IMG/VR virus record: IMGVR_UViG_3300028590_000050
Span: 1-38,787 of that record
Length of the DNA: 38,787 bases
Source: a virus
Direction: 5' to 3' (one strand)
The notes beneath the pieces are model-generated. The model was not told where the DNA came from, did not search any database, and saw only the letters and a list, made by a program, of their open reading frames with translations. The stretch's first letter is position 1; each line of letters opens with the position of its first letter. Of the stretch, positions 7,027 to 14,061 are shown piece by piece. The translations under genes and the position numbers were made by a program.

Positions 7027-7559
7027 TTTGCCGTCTCCCCGCCCGTAGCTCGGGCCTGATCGATGGCGGCGCCTGGAGCTTCTGACAACGGCTTCCAATG
7101 CGTGGGCGGCTCGTCAGTCGGCAGAATCGAGCTTTGGGACTCGCTCTCTTCGTACCAGCCCTCGGGCGCGTAGCCGTCATCATCCTCGTCGAGATCGAAG
7201 TTGTCGTTCTCGTTGACGAGCGTCTTCGGCAGGTAGTAGCGGCCCATGACGGTGCGCCATTTGCCGAGCTTGTTGAAGTAGCCAACGATCAGCTTGCGGC
7301 CCTTCGGCGCTGACTCAATTGGTCGCCACTCCGCATCGCCCCTCAGCCGCTCGATCTCCGCGTCGCGTGCCTTGAGGGCGGATTCGGCGTCGGAGAGACG
7401 GACGAGTGCATCAAAGACCGGCGTGTGATCCTCGTCGCCATAGTCGCCGCGCTCGTCTTCGAAGCAGATGCTCGGCTCACCGCGTACAAGGCCGGTCACG
7501 AGGTACGCCACTACGGCCAATGCCTCGGCCCTCACATCTGGGGTGGTTGGGGTGGTCAC
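7023..7559 (-). CDS. DUF551-like phage protein (178 aa)
   Basis: 178 residues. The N-terminal part ends in a coiled coil (SDAESALKARDAEIERL). The C-terminal part is the DUF551-like module: EWRPIESAPKGRKLIVGY, then an acidic loop (NDNFDLDEDDDGYAPEGW) and PTHWKPLSEAP. This module is frequent in early regions of proteobacterial phages and has no established function. GTG start, overlapping the preceding stop. A second protein of this kind lies at 9482-10111. Confidence 0.78.
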   Translation of the reverse strand: MTTPTTPDVRAEALAVVAYLVTGLVRGEPSICFEDERGDYGDEDHTPVFDALVRLSDAESALKARDAEIERLRGDAEWRPIESAPKGRKLIVGYFNKLGKWRTVMGRYYLPKTLVNENDNFDLDEDDDGYAPEGWYEESESQSSILPTDEPPTHWKPLSEAPGAAIDQARATGGETAK

Positions 7560-7918
7560 TGGTTGCCTCCATCCGTAGAAGAGCCGATGCCATGTGCACC
7601 CCCTTGGTCAGGCTGAGCGGCCTTGAGGGCGGCCTCGCACTGGCGCAGTTCTTCGCCGGTCATCAGCATGTCGCATCCGTTCTGGCGGACAGCCAGTTGT
7701 AGAGCCGCAAGCAGCTCAGGAGCGGCAGCGAGAAGGTTGGCGTTTGGCTGCGTGTCCGGCTCTGTGAAGCCGCGACTGCGTGCCACGGCAAACCCGACAA
7801 TGGTCTTCCCTGCGCGGATCGCCTGATAGCAGGACGTGCCGCTGCTATCGGGGTAGACGTTCCAATCACCAGCGTCATTGGAAACGCGCCAAGGGCCTGG
7901 CGTGTGCTTCGTTTCCAT
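7556..7918 (-). CDS. HTPGPW-type phage protein (120 aa)
   Basis: 120 residues with the two marks of a common phage accessory family: HTPGPWRV near the N-terminus and NANLLAAAPELLAALQ in the middle. Function is unknown in the family. I start at the ATG six bases after GGAGG, overlapping the preceding stop as TGATG; a GTG one codon upstream is an equal alternative. Confidence 0.78.
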   Translation of the reverse strand: METKHTPGPWRVSNDAGDWNVYPDSSGTSCYQAIRAGKTIVGFAVARSRGFTEPDTQPNANLLAAAPELLAALQLAVRQNGCDMLMTGEELRQCEAALKAAQPDQGGAHGIGSSTDGGNQ

Positions 7919-9492
7919 CACACCCCTCCCTTATCTGCCTGAACGGCAGTGAGGGCGGCGTCCATGGTCATCACGGCGTCGCACAGAACGCGGACCCCGT
8001 ATGACGTGATGCCTTTGCAGTTGCGGACGGTGAGCATGTTTCTGGCGAGATTCACTGCGTCACTGCGATCCACCGCCTCCCCCGTCTCTGCCTGCACAGT
8101 GGGGGCAGGGGTGGCTCGCTGCGCGGGCGCGGCAATGTGGCGCTCAAGAATGATTTGAAGATCACCGACGGTGCATATGAGCGCGTCTTGGCCGTCCTCA
8201 ACCTCGCCTTCAAGTTCAGAAAGGTCGCGGATGATCGCCGCTACAGCTTCTCGAATCGAATCTTCACCTGGTAGCCCAGTGCCTGCGCAATCGCGTTCAA
8301 CACCGGCTCGCTGATCGTCTGCTTGCCCAACTCGATGTTGGTGATGCTGGTTCGCTCCAGACCCACTCGCTGCGCCAGTTGCGCCTGCGTTAGTCCCTGC
8401 ATCTTTCGCAGCGCCCGAATCGTCTTGGTCAAGTCCGTTTTCGTCATGGTCATCGATCCCGCCGTCAACTGTTGAACCGAGATAGCCTCGCACCGCGCCC
8501 ACCTTGCCCGTTGCCGGTGCTGCCTGTGCGAGGGCGGCGCGGTAGGTTTTGCTGTCTCCGCCAAGAGTGTCGATGTAGTTTGCGGCGGCGTTCAACTTAC
8601 TCCGCAGATCGGGCGATGCGAGGGCGGCGCGGGCCTCTGCCGCTTCGTTGAGGCAAAAGTTGCACGCCGCGAGCTGGCGCGTTTTGCGGTCGGCATCGAC
8701 GTAGGCATGCATCTGGTCTCCGGTGAAGCGGGGTTCTGCTTTTTGCTCCCCCAATTTCCCAACTGGCACTAGGGAATGGGGGGCAGGCATCGGCGGGTAC
8801 TCCCTCTGCTGCTCTGGTGCCTCGGGTGCCGATGCAGGGGCGGCGGCGAGCATGGCTTTGTAGACTGCTGTGATTGTGTTGTCGGCGAAGCGCTCCTGCT
8901 GACCGGCGTGCTCCATCGCGTCGGTCGGCTCAATCGGCACCAGCTTCCACCCTGCCACTGCGCCCACTCCTGCGTCAGGAGATGCCGGGGATTGCTCTCG
9001 GGGTGCTTTAAGGAAGAACTCCACACGGCGAGCGAAGCGACGAGCCATTTCATCAAGTCCCTGCGCGATGCCGTCGCGGGGATCGAATAAGGCGTCGATC
9101 TGCGTATCGGTAAGCGTTACCTCCTGCCCCCGCGCATCGATAGCGCCTGCTACTGCCTCAGGTGATGGTGCGGGGAGGGTGGAGAGGGCAGCGTCGGCCA
9201 TGTCGAGAACGTCGGCCAGCGGCTTTTGTTCATCGTTGTCGAGCCTGCTGATGACGCCTTCAACCTCATACCTGCGCACGATTGCTTGCAGCGCAGCAGC
9301 GGTCCATTTCAGGGCCTCTGCCACCCCTCCCGCTTCAGTGGGGGCAGACTGGGTTACTGCCTCTCCAGCGACAGGGGGGAGGGCGTCGATTGCCTTGAGC
9401 AGCGCCGTGCGGTACTGGCCGAAGGTCTGGAAGGTGAGTGCGTGCGCGTCATCCGCGATGAGGCGGCGCACGGTGGTGAGTTCATTTGCCAT
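7918..9492 (-). CDS. Large Ala-rich accessory protein of composite make-up (524 aa)
   Basis: 524 residues from the ATG preceded by AAGGAGG (MANELTTVRRL); the ORF can be extended upstream but that part overlaps the next gene. The N-terminal half has phage-mosaic pieces: TFGQYRTALLKAIDALPPV, ALKWTAAALQAIVRRYEVEG, WKLVPIEPTDAMEHAGQQ and KAMLAAAPASAPE. A middle stretch (about 345-425) turns into Gly/Asp/Ala-rich low complexity because there the DNA also encodes an XRE regulator in another frame (8241-8453). After it, sensible sequence resumes in the original frame (EAVAAIIRDLSELEGEVEDG, LNLARN-like, VRVLCDAVMTMDAALTAV). It may be a true fusion, or two proteins joined by a chance open frame. Function unknown. 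Confidence 0.6.
   Translation of the reverse strand: MANELTTVRRLIADDAHALTFQTFGQYRTALLKAIDALPPVAGEAVTQSAPTEAGGVAEALKWTAAALQAIVRRYEVEGVISRLDNDEQKPLADVLDMADAALSTLPAPSPEAVAGAIDARGQEVTLTDTQIDALFDPRDGIAQGLDEMARRFARRVEFFLKAPREQSPASPDAGVGAVAGWKLVPIEPTDAMEHAGQQERFADNTITAVYKAMLAAAPASAPEAPEQQREYPPMPAPHSLVPVGKLGEQKAEPRFTGDQMHAYVDADRKTRQLAACNFCLNEAAEARAALASPDLRSKLNAAANYIDTLGGDSKTYRAALAQAAPATGKVGAVRGYLGSTVDGGIDDHDENGLDQDDSGAAKDAGTNAGATGAASGSGANQHHQHRVGQADDQRAGVERDCAGTGLPGEDSIREAVAAIIRDLSELEGEVEDGQDALICTVGDLQIILERHIAAPAQRATPAPTVQAETGEAVDRSDAVNLARNMLTVRNCKGITSYGVRVLCDAVMTMDAALTAVQADKGGV
8241..8453 (-). CDS. XRE-family helix-turn-helix regulator (70 aa)
   Basis: 70 residues, almost entirely one helix-turn-helix domain: TIRALRKMQGLTQAQLAQRV, then GLERTSITNIELGKQTISEP and VLNAIAQALGYQVKIRFEKL. 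The Q-x3-A-x3-G-V and I-x-x-I-E-x-G patterns are classical for Cro/CI-type and HipB-like DNA-binding proteins. It lies in a different minus-strand frame inside the 524-residue ORF, with only a weak ribosome-binding site (GGCGGGATCG before ATG). No partner toxin is adjacent. It may regulate the leftward operon or host genes. Confidence 0.72.
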   Translation of the reverse strand: MTMTKTDLTKTIRALRKMQGLTQAQLAQRVGLERTSITNIELGKQTISEPVLNAIAQALGYQVKIRFEKL

Positions 9493-10111
9493 GAGAGCCT
9501 CCTTGAGTTGGAGCGGAGGGAAGGGGAGCGATGCGCATGAAGTGCGTGTAGGGCGCCTGTTCGCTCGGGCCCCGGCTTCCGGGTGGCGCACACATCTGGA
9601 AGTACTCGACGTTCTCGGAGTGCTTCTGCCAAACACCGTCTTCCAGGTAGTCGAAGTCGTGGCGCTCGGGACGCTCGGCGTCTTCAGGATTGAGCCAGCC
9701 GACGACAAGCAGCACGCCTTCTGGTGCGCGGGCAATGTCTTGCCACCCCTCGCTCACCCCTGCATCGGCTCCGTTGAGAGCGGCACGGGCCTTCTCGATG
9801 CGTCGTGCGAAGGCGACCTCAAAGCTCGATTCCTTGTTCATGCAAAAATCGATCTGCGCGTCCCTGGCGCAGTCGTGGATTTGCGCAATGGTCAGCGGGC
9901 AGGATTCGCGTGTGCTCGTGGCGCGGGCGTGCCAGCCGCCCCAGCGGTGCCCGGTCGATTCGTCGGCGTACTCGCTCCAAGGCTCAGGTGCCAAGCAACT
10001 AAGGCGTTTCAGGTCGAAGCCCATGGGGGCTGCATCCGCCTCGAACGCTGCGCGCTCATCCTCAAGGCGGGGATTGATTTGCATACTGGGGGTGGGCATG
10101 GGGTGGCTCAT
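9482..10111 (-). CDS. Phage accessory protein with DUF551-like C-terminus (209 aa)
   Basis: 209 residues. The N-terminal half contains RLEDERAAFEA, GHRWGGWHARA and ESSFEVAFARRIEKARAAL, a combination often seen in early-region phage proteins. The C-terminal half has the WQDIARAPEGVLLVVGW...GVWQ...THFMRIAPLP pattern related to DUF551. No biochemical role is known. The ATG overlaps the exonuclease stop (ATGA), which suggests translational coupling since no strong Shine-Dalgarno is seen. It overlaps the next gene's start by 11 nt. Confidence 0.72.
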   Translation of the reverse strand: MSHPMPTPSMQINPRLEDERAAFEADAAPMGFDLKRLSCLAPEPWSEYADESTGHRWGGWHARATSTRESCPLTIAQIHDCARDAQIDFCMNKESSFEVAFARRIEKARAALNGADAGVSEGWQDIARAPEGVLLVVGWLNPEDAERPERHDFDYLEDGVWQKHSENVEYFQMCAPPGSRGPSEQAPYTHFMRIAPLPSAPTQGGSHGK

Positions 10112-10740
10112 TGGTGTTCGTTGGCGATTTGCTTGATGAGTTGTTCCAGGTAGGCATTAGCGGCCTCGACCTTGAACTTGATCCGGTCTTCAAGCGTCCT
10201 GTCGCGCGTGTATGGGACACGAGTGACGCGCAGCAGAGGATTGATGTGCTCCACGTAGTGGATTTCCTCTCGCTCGTAGCCGATCAACTCCTGTGGAGTG
10301 CTGACCATGCAGTAGGCGATCTCGAAATGGTCAACATCCCAGAGCCACATGTACACGCGGCCCTGCCATTCATAGTCCTTGTCTCGGCCTGCAGCGGCAG
10401 TAACCGGGAAGGTGGGGAGCGACCACGACGACTTCAGGTCGATGATCTTGTCGCCCGTGAAAATGTCGCACTCGCCCGTCACCCAGTCGTTCGTCTTTCG
10501 CTCGGTGTTCTTCACGTAGTCGGTGAAGAAGACGGAGTTGTACAGTTCCAGCGATTGGGCCTCCACCTGCAAGCCCTTGTCGGTGTACTTGCTGGAAACT
10601 TCATCGGTGTATCCGTAGACGAACTCCTTGGCGATCTTCTCGATTTCGGTCTTTGCGCCTACAGACAGAGGTTCGTCCTTGGTCTTCGCTTCGGTCATGA
10701 TTCGACTGATTGCCGACGCGCGGAACTTGAATGGCGTCAT
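10108..10740 (-). CDS. PD-(D/E)XK exonuclease, RecB/YqaJ-like
   Basis: 210 residues. The catalytic signature of the PD-(D/E)XK fold is visible: Glu60, Asp92 in GECDIF, and IIDLKSS with Asp101 and Lys103. It is followed by the QxxxY motif (EWQGRVYMW, Gln126 and Tyr130) that marks the RecB/Cas4/lambda-exonuclease branch. It probably resects double-stranded ends for phage recombination. It is start/stop coupled to the OB-fold-like gene upstream, and the two would form a Red-like pair. No RecT, Erf or Bet homologue is seen. Confidence 0.82.
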   Translation of the reverse strand: MTPFKFRASAISRIMTEAKTKDEPLSVGAKTEIEKIAKEFVYGYTDEVSSKYTDKGLQVEAQSLELYNSVFFTDYVKNTERKTNDWVTGECDIFTGDKIIDLKSSWSLPTFPVTAAAGRDKDYEWQGRVYMWLWDVDHFEIAYCMVSTPQELIGYEREEIHYVEHINPLLRVTRVPYTRDRTLEDRIKFKVEAANAYLEQLIKQIANEHQ

Positions 10741-11252
10741 GCTGTGGCAACCTCAGAGTGCTCGATGCGGCTGGCGAGGTTCGACAGCAGTTCAACCAGC
10801 TTGGCGTCCTGCTCTGGCGTCAGGTCAAAACCGCCGCGCAACTTCTCCGAGGTGTAGGCGCCGGCCTCAATCTGCTTCAAGGCCGCTTCCAGGCGAGCAT
10901 CGGTGATCGTCTGCTTGCGCCGCTCAGCCACTTGCGGGCGGATGCGCAGGCATTCCACCGTCTCGCCGCCCATCCGCGTGGTGGTGGCGTACAGCGTGAT
11001 CTTCTTCCCGGCCCAGTCCTCGATGTAGACGCCGTAGAGCTTCGCAATGGTCTTGCTGTTCGTCGCGTTCAGGATGAACGGCTTGTTCTTCACCAGATGC
11101 GCGACGGTGCATTCTTCTTTCTTGCCGCCCGTGCCTGTGATCTGCTCTCGGACCACGTAGTCGATGGTGACCGTCAGGTCTTCGCCTTCTGGCAGGGAGT
11201 ACGCGCCGATGTAATCGGGATTCATCAGGCGCTTCCAATGGGTCTTGCTCAT
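10737..11252 (-). CDS. Putative ssDNA-binding/annealing partner of the exonuclease (171 aa)
   Basis: 171 residues. The first 110 are beta-rich and probably OB-fold-like (LTVTIDYVVREQITG, ECTVAHLVKNKPFILNATNS, IEDWAGKKITLYATT); the C-terminal part is helical and ends in TPEQDAKLVELLSNL. I recognise this as a conserved phage protein that often accompanies a PD-(D/E)XK nuclease. A role as single-strand binding or annealing protein is inference from fold character and context. The ATG overlaps the preceding stop (TGATG) and the stop overlaps the exonuclease start. Confidence 0.7.
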   Translation of the reverse strand: MSKTHWKRLMNPDYIGAYSLPEGEDLTVTIDYVVREQITGTGGKKEECTVAHLVKNKPFILNATNSKTIAKLYGVYIEDWAGKKITLYATTTRMGGETVECLRIRPQVAERRKQTITDARLEAALKQIEAGAYTSEKLRGGFDLTPEQDAKLVELLSNLASRIEHSEVATA

Positions 11253-11398
11253 CACAGCCGCCCGAAGTGAAGAGCGACCAGCGCAACAACGCCGATCAAG
11301 ATCAGAGTCCAGGTGCAAAGAAGCACCACGACTACAGGAGCAGAGAAAGTGGGGTCTTCGTTGCGGTTGTCGCCGCACGGGGAGTTGATGAAGTTCAC
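11252..11398 (-). CDS. Small membrane peptide (48 aa)
   Basis: 48 residues from a GTG start that overlaps the preceding stop as GTGA, with GAGGAG five bases upstream. A single long hydrophobic segment (APVVVVLLCTWTLILIGVV, about 20-38, continuing ALVAL) indicates an inner-membrane peptide with the polar N-terminus out of the bilayer. Function unknown. Confidence 0.65.
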   Translation of the reverse strand: MNFINSPCGDNRNEDPTFSAPVVVVLLCTWTLILIGVVALVALHFGRL

Positions 11399-11787
11399 AG
11401 CTGCTCCTCGATGATGTTGGCGAGCTCGGAGAACGTGCGGGGCCTGATTTCGCCTACCCCATCGTTCAAAAGGTCGATGCCAACCGCGACCGACTCTTCT
11501 TCGCAGCGGACCCGCACACCCCTAGAGGGCACGCCTGCCCACGCTAATACCGCTTTGGGCAAGCTGTAAGAGCTTCCATCGTCCTTGCTCACATCGAAGC
11601 GTTGGCCGTCGTATTGGATGCTGGCGAGGGTGCCATCCCACTTGCCGCCGCGCCCTTCTTTTAGAAAGAGGTCGCAGAGCACTCCCAAGCAGCAGAACGA
11701 ATCCTTGGTGCGGTGGCGGTTCTGGCCTTGCGCGTATTCACCGCTGCGCAGGGCCGCGATCCACTTCGCTTTCACCTCTGGCTTCAT
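11395..11787 (-). CDS. Conserved phage protein (130 aa)
   Basis: 130 residues beginning MKPEVKAKWIAALRSGEYAQ, with the motif DSFCCLGVLCDLF and a later LPKAVLAWAGV and LLNDGVGEI. I have seen this combination in a widespread phage and prophage protein of unknown role, where the Cys pair and the tryptophan helix are constant. Strong AAGGAG site seven bases before the ATG. Confidence 0.8.
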   Translation of the reverse strand: MKPEVKAKWIAALRSGEYAQGQNRHRTKDSFCCLGVLCDLFLKEGRGGKWDGTLASIQYDGQRFDVSKDDGSSYSLPKAVLAWAGVPSRGVRVRCEEESVAVGIDLLNDGVGEIRPRTFSELANIIEEQL

Positions 11788-11791
11788 GAGG

Positions 11792-11941
11792 TCACTCCTT
11801 CATTGCGACAGCTTGGTCGCGTGGTGCTTGCAAAACGTCATCAGCAACAAGCTGAAGATCACTTTCGGTAGGCCCGTCAGGGTCGTAGCTCATGCCTATG
11901 GCTAGAGCTATGGCAGTGAGCCAAATGAGAGGGCGGCTCAT
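11792..11941 (-). CDS. Small exported or membrane peptide (49 aa)
   Basis: 49 residues: MSRPLIWLTAIALAIGMSY is a signal-like hydrophobic segment, followed by an acidic tail (DPDGPTESDLQLVADDV). The ATG overlaps the stop of the upstream gene (ATGA). Four bases separate its stop from the next start. Function unknown. Confidence 0.6.
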   Translation of the reverse strand: MSRPLIWLTAIALAIGMSYDPDGPTESDLQLVADDVLQAPRDQAVAMKE

Positions 11942-12225
11942 GGCGCTTCCGCTGCCCATGCCGCCAAGTGGTGCAACTTGGCTTCGTACATACCAAGCAG
12001 TACATGGCCGACCAGCGAGGGATCGCCGGATCGAATGGCCGACAGAAGCGCGTCATCGCAGCACAGGTCGCCCAGCTCCATTGCATTGAACTCGCGACGA
12101 TGGCGGGTTAGCGCGTCGTCGTAGTCCTGCCGGAACATCGCATCAGCCGCATCGAAAGTGCGATCAAGGTAGCTCGGGCCAGAGTCGATGCGCTCGATGC
12201 TAGGAAAGGCTTGGCGGGCGTTCAC
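11938..12225 (-). CDS. Hypothetical protein (95 aa)
   Basis: 95 residues from a GTG that overlaps the previous stop and follows GGAG. It is rich in Asp and Arg (DRTFDAADAMFRQDYDDALT) and contains GDLCCDDALLSAIRSGDP. No family recognised; placed in the operon by coupling on both sides. Confidence 0.65.
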   Translation of the reverse strand: MNARQAFPSIERIDSGPSYLDRTFDAADAMFRQDYDDALTRHRREFNAMELGDLCCDDALLSAIRSGDPSLVGHVLLGMYEAKLHHLAAWAAEAP

Positions 12226-12503
12226 GATGCATCTCCATCGATCTTTGCGAGCAGCGCGCGGGCCTTAACAGCACTGGGCAGGCTGCTGGCACGACCAACG
12301 TCATCCAGCATCGCGTTAATCACCTCCAGCATCTCGGGGGCCACAGCAAACATCTGAGCCCCATAGCTTCCGAAGAAACCGCTGAACTCGACGTAGATGT
12401 CATTCCAGTGGCCCTGCGCCCTCACGTGGTCGCTTTCGATACGAGCTTGGCGTCCGCTGCGGCTGGTGACACTCAATGGCCCGGGGGTGTACCTCTCAGT
12501 CAT
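12222..12503 (-). CDS. HTPGP-type phage protein (93 aa)
   Basis: 93 residues, starting MTERYTPGPLSV and carrying FAVAPEMLEVINAMLDDV, a diverged version of the TPGPW / AAAPELLAAL pattern of the protein at 7556-7918. The ATG lies seven bases after GGAGG; a GTG one codon earlier is too close to it. Function unknown. Confidence 0.7.
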   Translation of the reverse strand: MTERYTPGPLSVTSRSGRQARIESDHVRAQGHWNDIYVEFSGFFGSYGAQMFAVAPEMLEVINAMLDDVGRASSLPSAVKARALLAKIDGDAS

Positions 12504-12643
12504 CACTTCACCTCCAGAGCAGGCACATTGCCCGCTTGATAAGCAATCAGCAGCGCTCTAAAGCAATGCAGTGAGGCTTCTCCTGAAAGCTCGTTGACCA
12601 CGAGTACAGGCGCTTCGTCTTGGGAGTCGAAGAGGTAGGTCAT
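12503..12643 (-). CDS. Hypothetical small protein (46 aa)
   Basis: 46 residues (MTYLFDSQDEAPVLVVNELS at the start). AGGGAG precedes the ATG, and both ends overlap neighbouring genes by 1-4 nt, which supports translation. No recognisable domain. Confidence 0.6.
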   Translation of the reverse strand: MTYLFDSQDEAPVLVVNELSGEASLHCFRALLIAYQAGNVPALEVK

Positions 12644-12876
12644 GCCGCGCTCCCTTGGGCCTTGGCGATGGCGGCGCGCACCTTGTTTTTGAGGTCGCCG
12701 TCCACCCACAGGGCCGCTTCCTGCAGCGCCTCCAGCAGATCGGGCGCTGCGACGATCACTGGCGACTCTGCGTAGAGCTTCGTGCCAACAGGCCAGCGCG
12801 AGCCATCGGCTTGCTTGCGCAGGAAGAACACGGCGTCTTCAGACACTTGGGCCATTGGCGTGTGCTGCGTGCTCAC
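12640..12876 (-). CDS. Hypothetical phage protein (78 aa)
   Basis: 78 residues from a GTG overlapping the preceding stop. The segment AVFFLRKQADGSRWPVGTKLY followed by VAAPDLLEALQEAALWVDG is again a short relative of the AAPELLEAL family seen twice more in this operon. Function unknown. Confidence 0.7.
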   Translation of the reverse strand: MSTQHTPMAQVSEDAVFFLRKQADGSRWPVGTKLYAESPVIVAAPDLLEALQEAALWVDGDLKNKVRAAIAKAQGSAA

Positions 12877-13010
12877 GCTGCCACCTCGCGAACCACATAC
12901 CGAACAGCGCCGTATGCTAGGTCAAGGCGGTTGCGCTTGGCACGAGCTGCCTGCTTGCTCATGGGCTTGCCCACGGGCTGCTTCGTCTGGATGTCGATTA
13001 CTTGGAACAT
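12873..13010 (-). CDS. Small basic protein, first gene of leftward operon (45 aa)
   Basis: 45 residues, basic (PMSKQAARAKRNRLDLAYG), preceded by AGGAG six bases before the ATG. It is the first gene downstream of the leftward early promoter at 13042-13070. Conserved short proteins of the type MFQVIDIQT... are frequent as first early gene in betaproteobacterial prophages. Function unknown, though the charge suggests nucleic-acid contact. Confidence 0.7.
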   Translation of the reverse strand: MFQVIDIQTKQPVGKPMSKQAARAKRNRLDLAYGAVRYVVREVAA

Positions 13011-13041
13011 TCACTACTCCTGTTGGTGGGCGAGTGAATGA

Positions 13042-13070
13042 ACTGTAGCAAATGAGAAAGCTTAACGCAA
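13042..13070 (-). promoter_or_regulatory. Leftward early promoter (PL)
   Basis: On the minus strand TTGCGT (13070-13065) and TACAGT (13047-13042) are separated by 17 bases, a good sigma-70 promoter that fires into the leftward operon 32 bases before its first start codon. Confidence 0.7.
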
Positions 13071-13076
13071 GCAAAA

Positions 13077-13110
13077 GCGAAAGTAATTTGCGAAAGTGCC
13101 GTATCGCAAA
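13077..13110. promoter_or_regulatory. Operator repeats upstream of PL
   Basis: GCGAAAGT occurs twice as direct repeats (13077-13084 and 13090-13097), and TTTGCGA (13087-13093) pairs with TCGCAAA (13104-13110) as an inverted repeat with a 10-base gap. The same octamer, as ACTTTCGC, occurs twice at the rightward promoter (14596, 14617). This points to one repressor or Cro protein acting at both promoters. Confidence 0.65.
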
Positions 13111-13160
13111 CCCTAGGCTGTAAAAATAATCAGGTGCGAGCGTCAGCGCTCAGGCGCACC

Positions 13161-13373
13161 ATGCGCCAGATGAACCACGACCAAATCAAGCGCGCGATTG
13201 AAGATATGGCCGCGATGAGTGCGGCGCTAACCCCTGAGGATGCGATTGATCAGATCGCCGCTCTAATCAACCGACTAGAGCCGAGCAGTGATGCGTATGA
13301 GAGGGACTTGGCATCCCTGCTTCGCGTGGGGGCGACGATTCAACTGCTTCACGCTGACCGGTTGAGGATGTAG
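13161..13373 (+). CDS. Hypothetical small protein divergent from PL (70 aa)
   Basis: 70 residues, helical: DQIKRAIEDMAAMSAALTPE followed by AIDQIAALINRLEPSSDAYE. Start codon uncertain (ATG 13161, ATG 13170 or GTG 13134) since no strong ribosome-binding site is seen. It is transcribed away from the leftward operon and runs 25 nt into the 3' end of the convergent membrane-protein gene. No family recognised. Confidence 0.5.
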   Translation: MRQMNHDQIKRAIEDMAAMSAALTPEDAIDQIAALINRLEPSSDAYERDLASLLRVGATIQLLHADRLRM

Positions 13374-13951
13374 GTGTCACGCACTCTCTTGGAGTTGGTC
13401 AGGTAAACCGTCCAGAGCACTGTGACGCCGACTGAAACCAGAATGCCCAACTGCAACTCCTTGTCGGCCATGAAATCTTGGACGGTCATGTACTCGGAGA
13501 ACGCCCAAAAAGGCAGCACAACGCCAAGTGCAACTGCTGCGAGAGGGCCGCAGATCCATAAAGAAATGATTGCGTACTTGACTACCGAGGCCTCACGGGA
13601 GACGACAAGTCTTGCGCCAGTAAAGATGCTCAAGGCGGCTGCGGATATGACGATTGCCCACGCCCAAGTCTTATAGCTCTCCCAGATCGGGTGAGCGACG
13701 AGTTGAGGTGTCGCGACTTCTGTGGCGCTTAGGGCATCACTGAGCTGTGTGACGGCCCTCAAGGGGCCAAGCAAAACCAGCCCCAAAACCAGCAGAGCAA
13801 GCCATCCGCCTACGCCAGTTCCCGGGGCGGCGATGGGCTTGGAGCCGGGCGATTGTGAAGTGGTTGACGCTGCAACTTTCTTGCTTGTCCAAATCGCGCC
13901 GAACAGGATGACGCCCACGATGATCAGAACAAGCCAGTGCCAAATCGTCAT
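13349..13951 (-). CDS. DUF2569-like membrane protein, possible lysogenic conversion gene
   Basis: 200 residues with five predicted membrane spans: WLVLIIVGVILFGAIW near the N-terminus, GWLALLVLGLVLLGPLRAV at about 50, WAIVISAAALSIFTGARL, a long segment from AIISLWICGPLAAVALGVV, and LGILVSVGVTVLWTVYL. The second part matches the pattern of DUF2569-type inner-membrane proteins (GVGGWLALLVLGLVLLGPL, and W near the loops). It lies beside the repressor, on the strand transcribed in lysogens, with its own candidate promoter. This is the usual place for superinfection-exclusion or conversion genes. That role is inference. The ATG follows GGAGG by five bases; the TTG four codons upstream is rejected. 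Confidence 0.75.
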   Translation of the reverse strand: MTIWHWLVLIIVGVILFGAIWTSKKVAASTTSQSPGSKPIAAPGTGVGGWLALLVLGLVLLGPLRAVTQLSDALSATEVATPQLVAHPIWESYKTWAWAIVISAAALSIFTGARLVVSREASVVKYAIISLWICGPLAAVALGVVLPFWAFSEYMTVQDFMADKELQLGILVSVGVTVLWTVYLTNSKRVRDTYILNRSA

Positions 13952-13990
13952 GCTGCCCTCCAACTCCCATATTCATGGGATGGTTATGAA

Positions 13991-14020
13991 ATAGTACTAC
14001 CTAGAAACACTAAGAAACAA
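13991..14020 (-). promoter_or_regulatory. Candidate promoter for the membrane-protein gene
   Basis: On the minus strand TTGTTT (14020-14015) and TACTAT (13996-13991) are 18 bases apart and lie about 40 bases upstream of the ATG at 13951. It sits between the repressor stop and this gene and would allow separate expression in a lysogen. Confidence 0.5.
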
Positions 14021-14061
14021 TTACTACCGGACGCGGTAGAGTTGAAATGGGGCCACTGTAC

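Noticed and set aside
9068-10153. Plus-strand ORF of 361 codons
   Set aside because: It lies opposite two coupled minus-strand genes with ribosome-binding sites; its translation is rich in Arg, Ser and Ala and has no domain.
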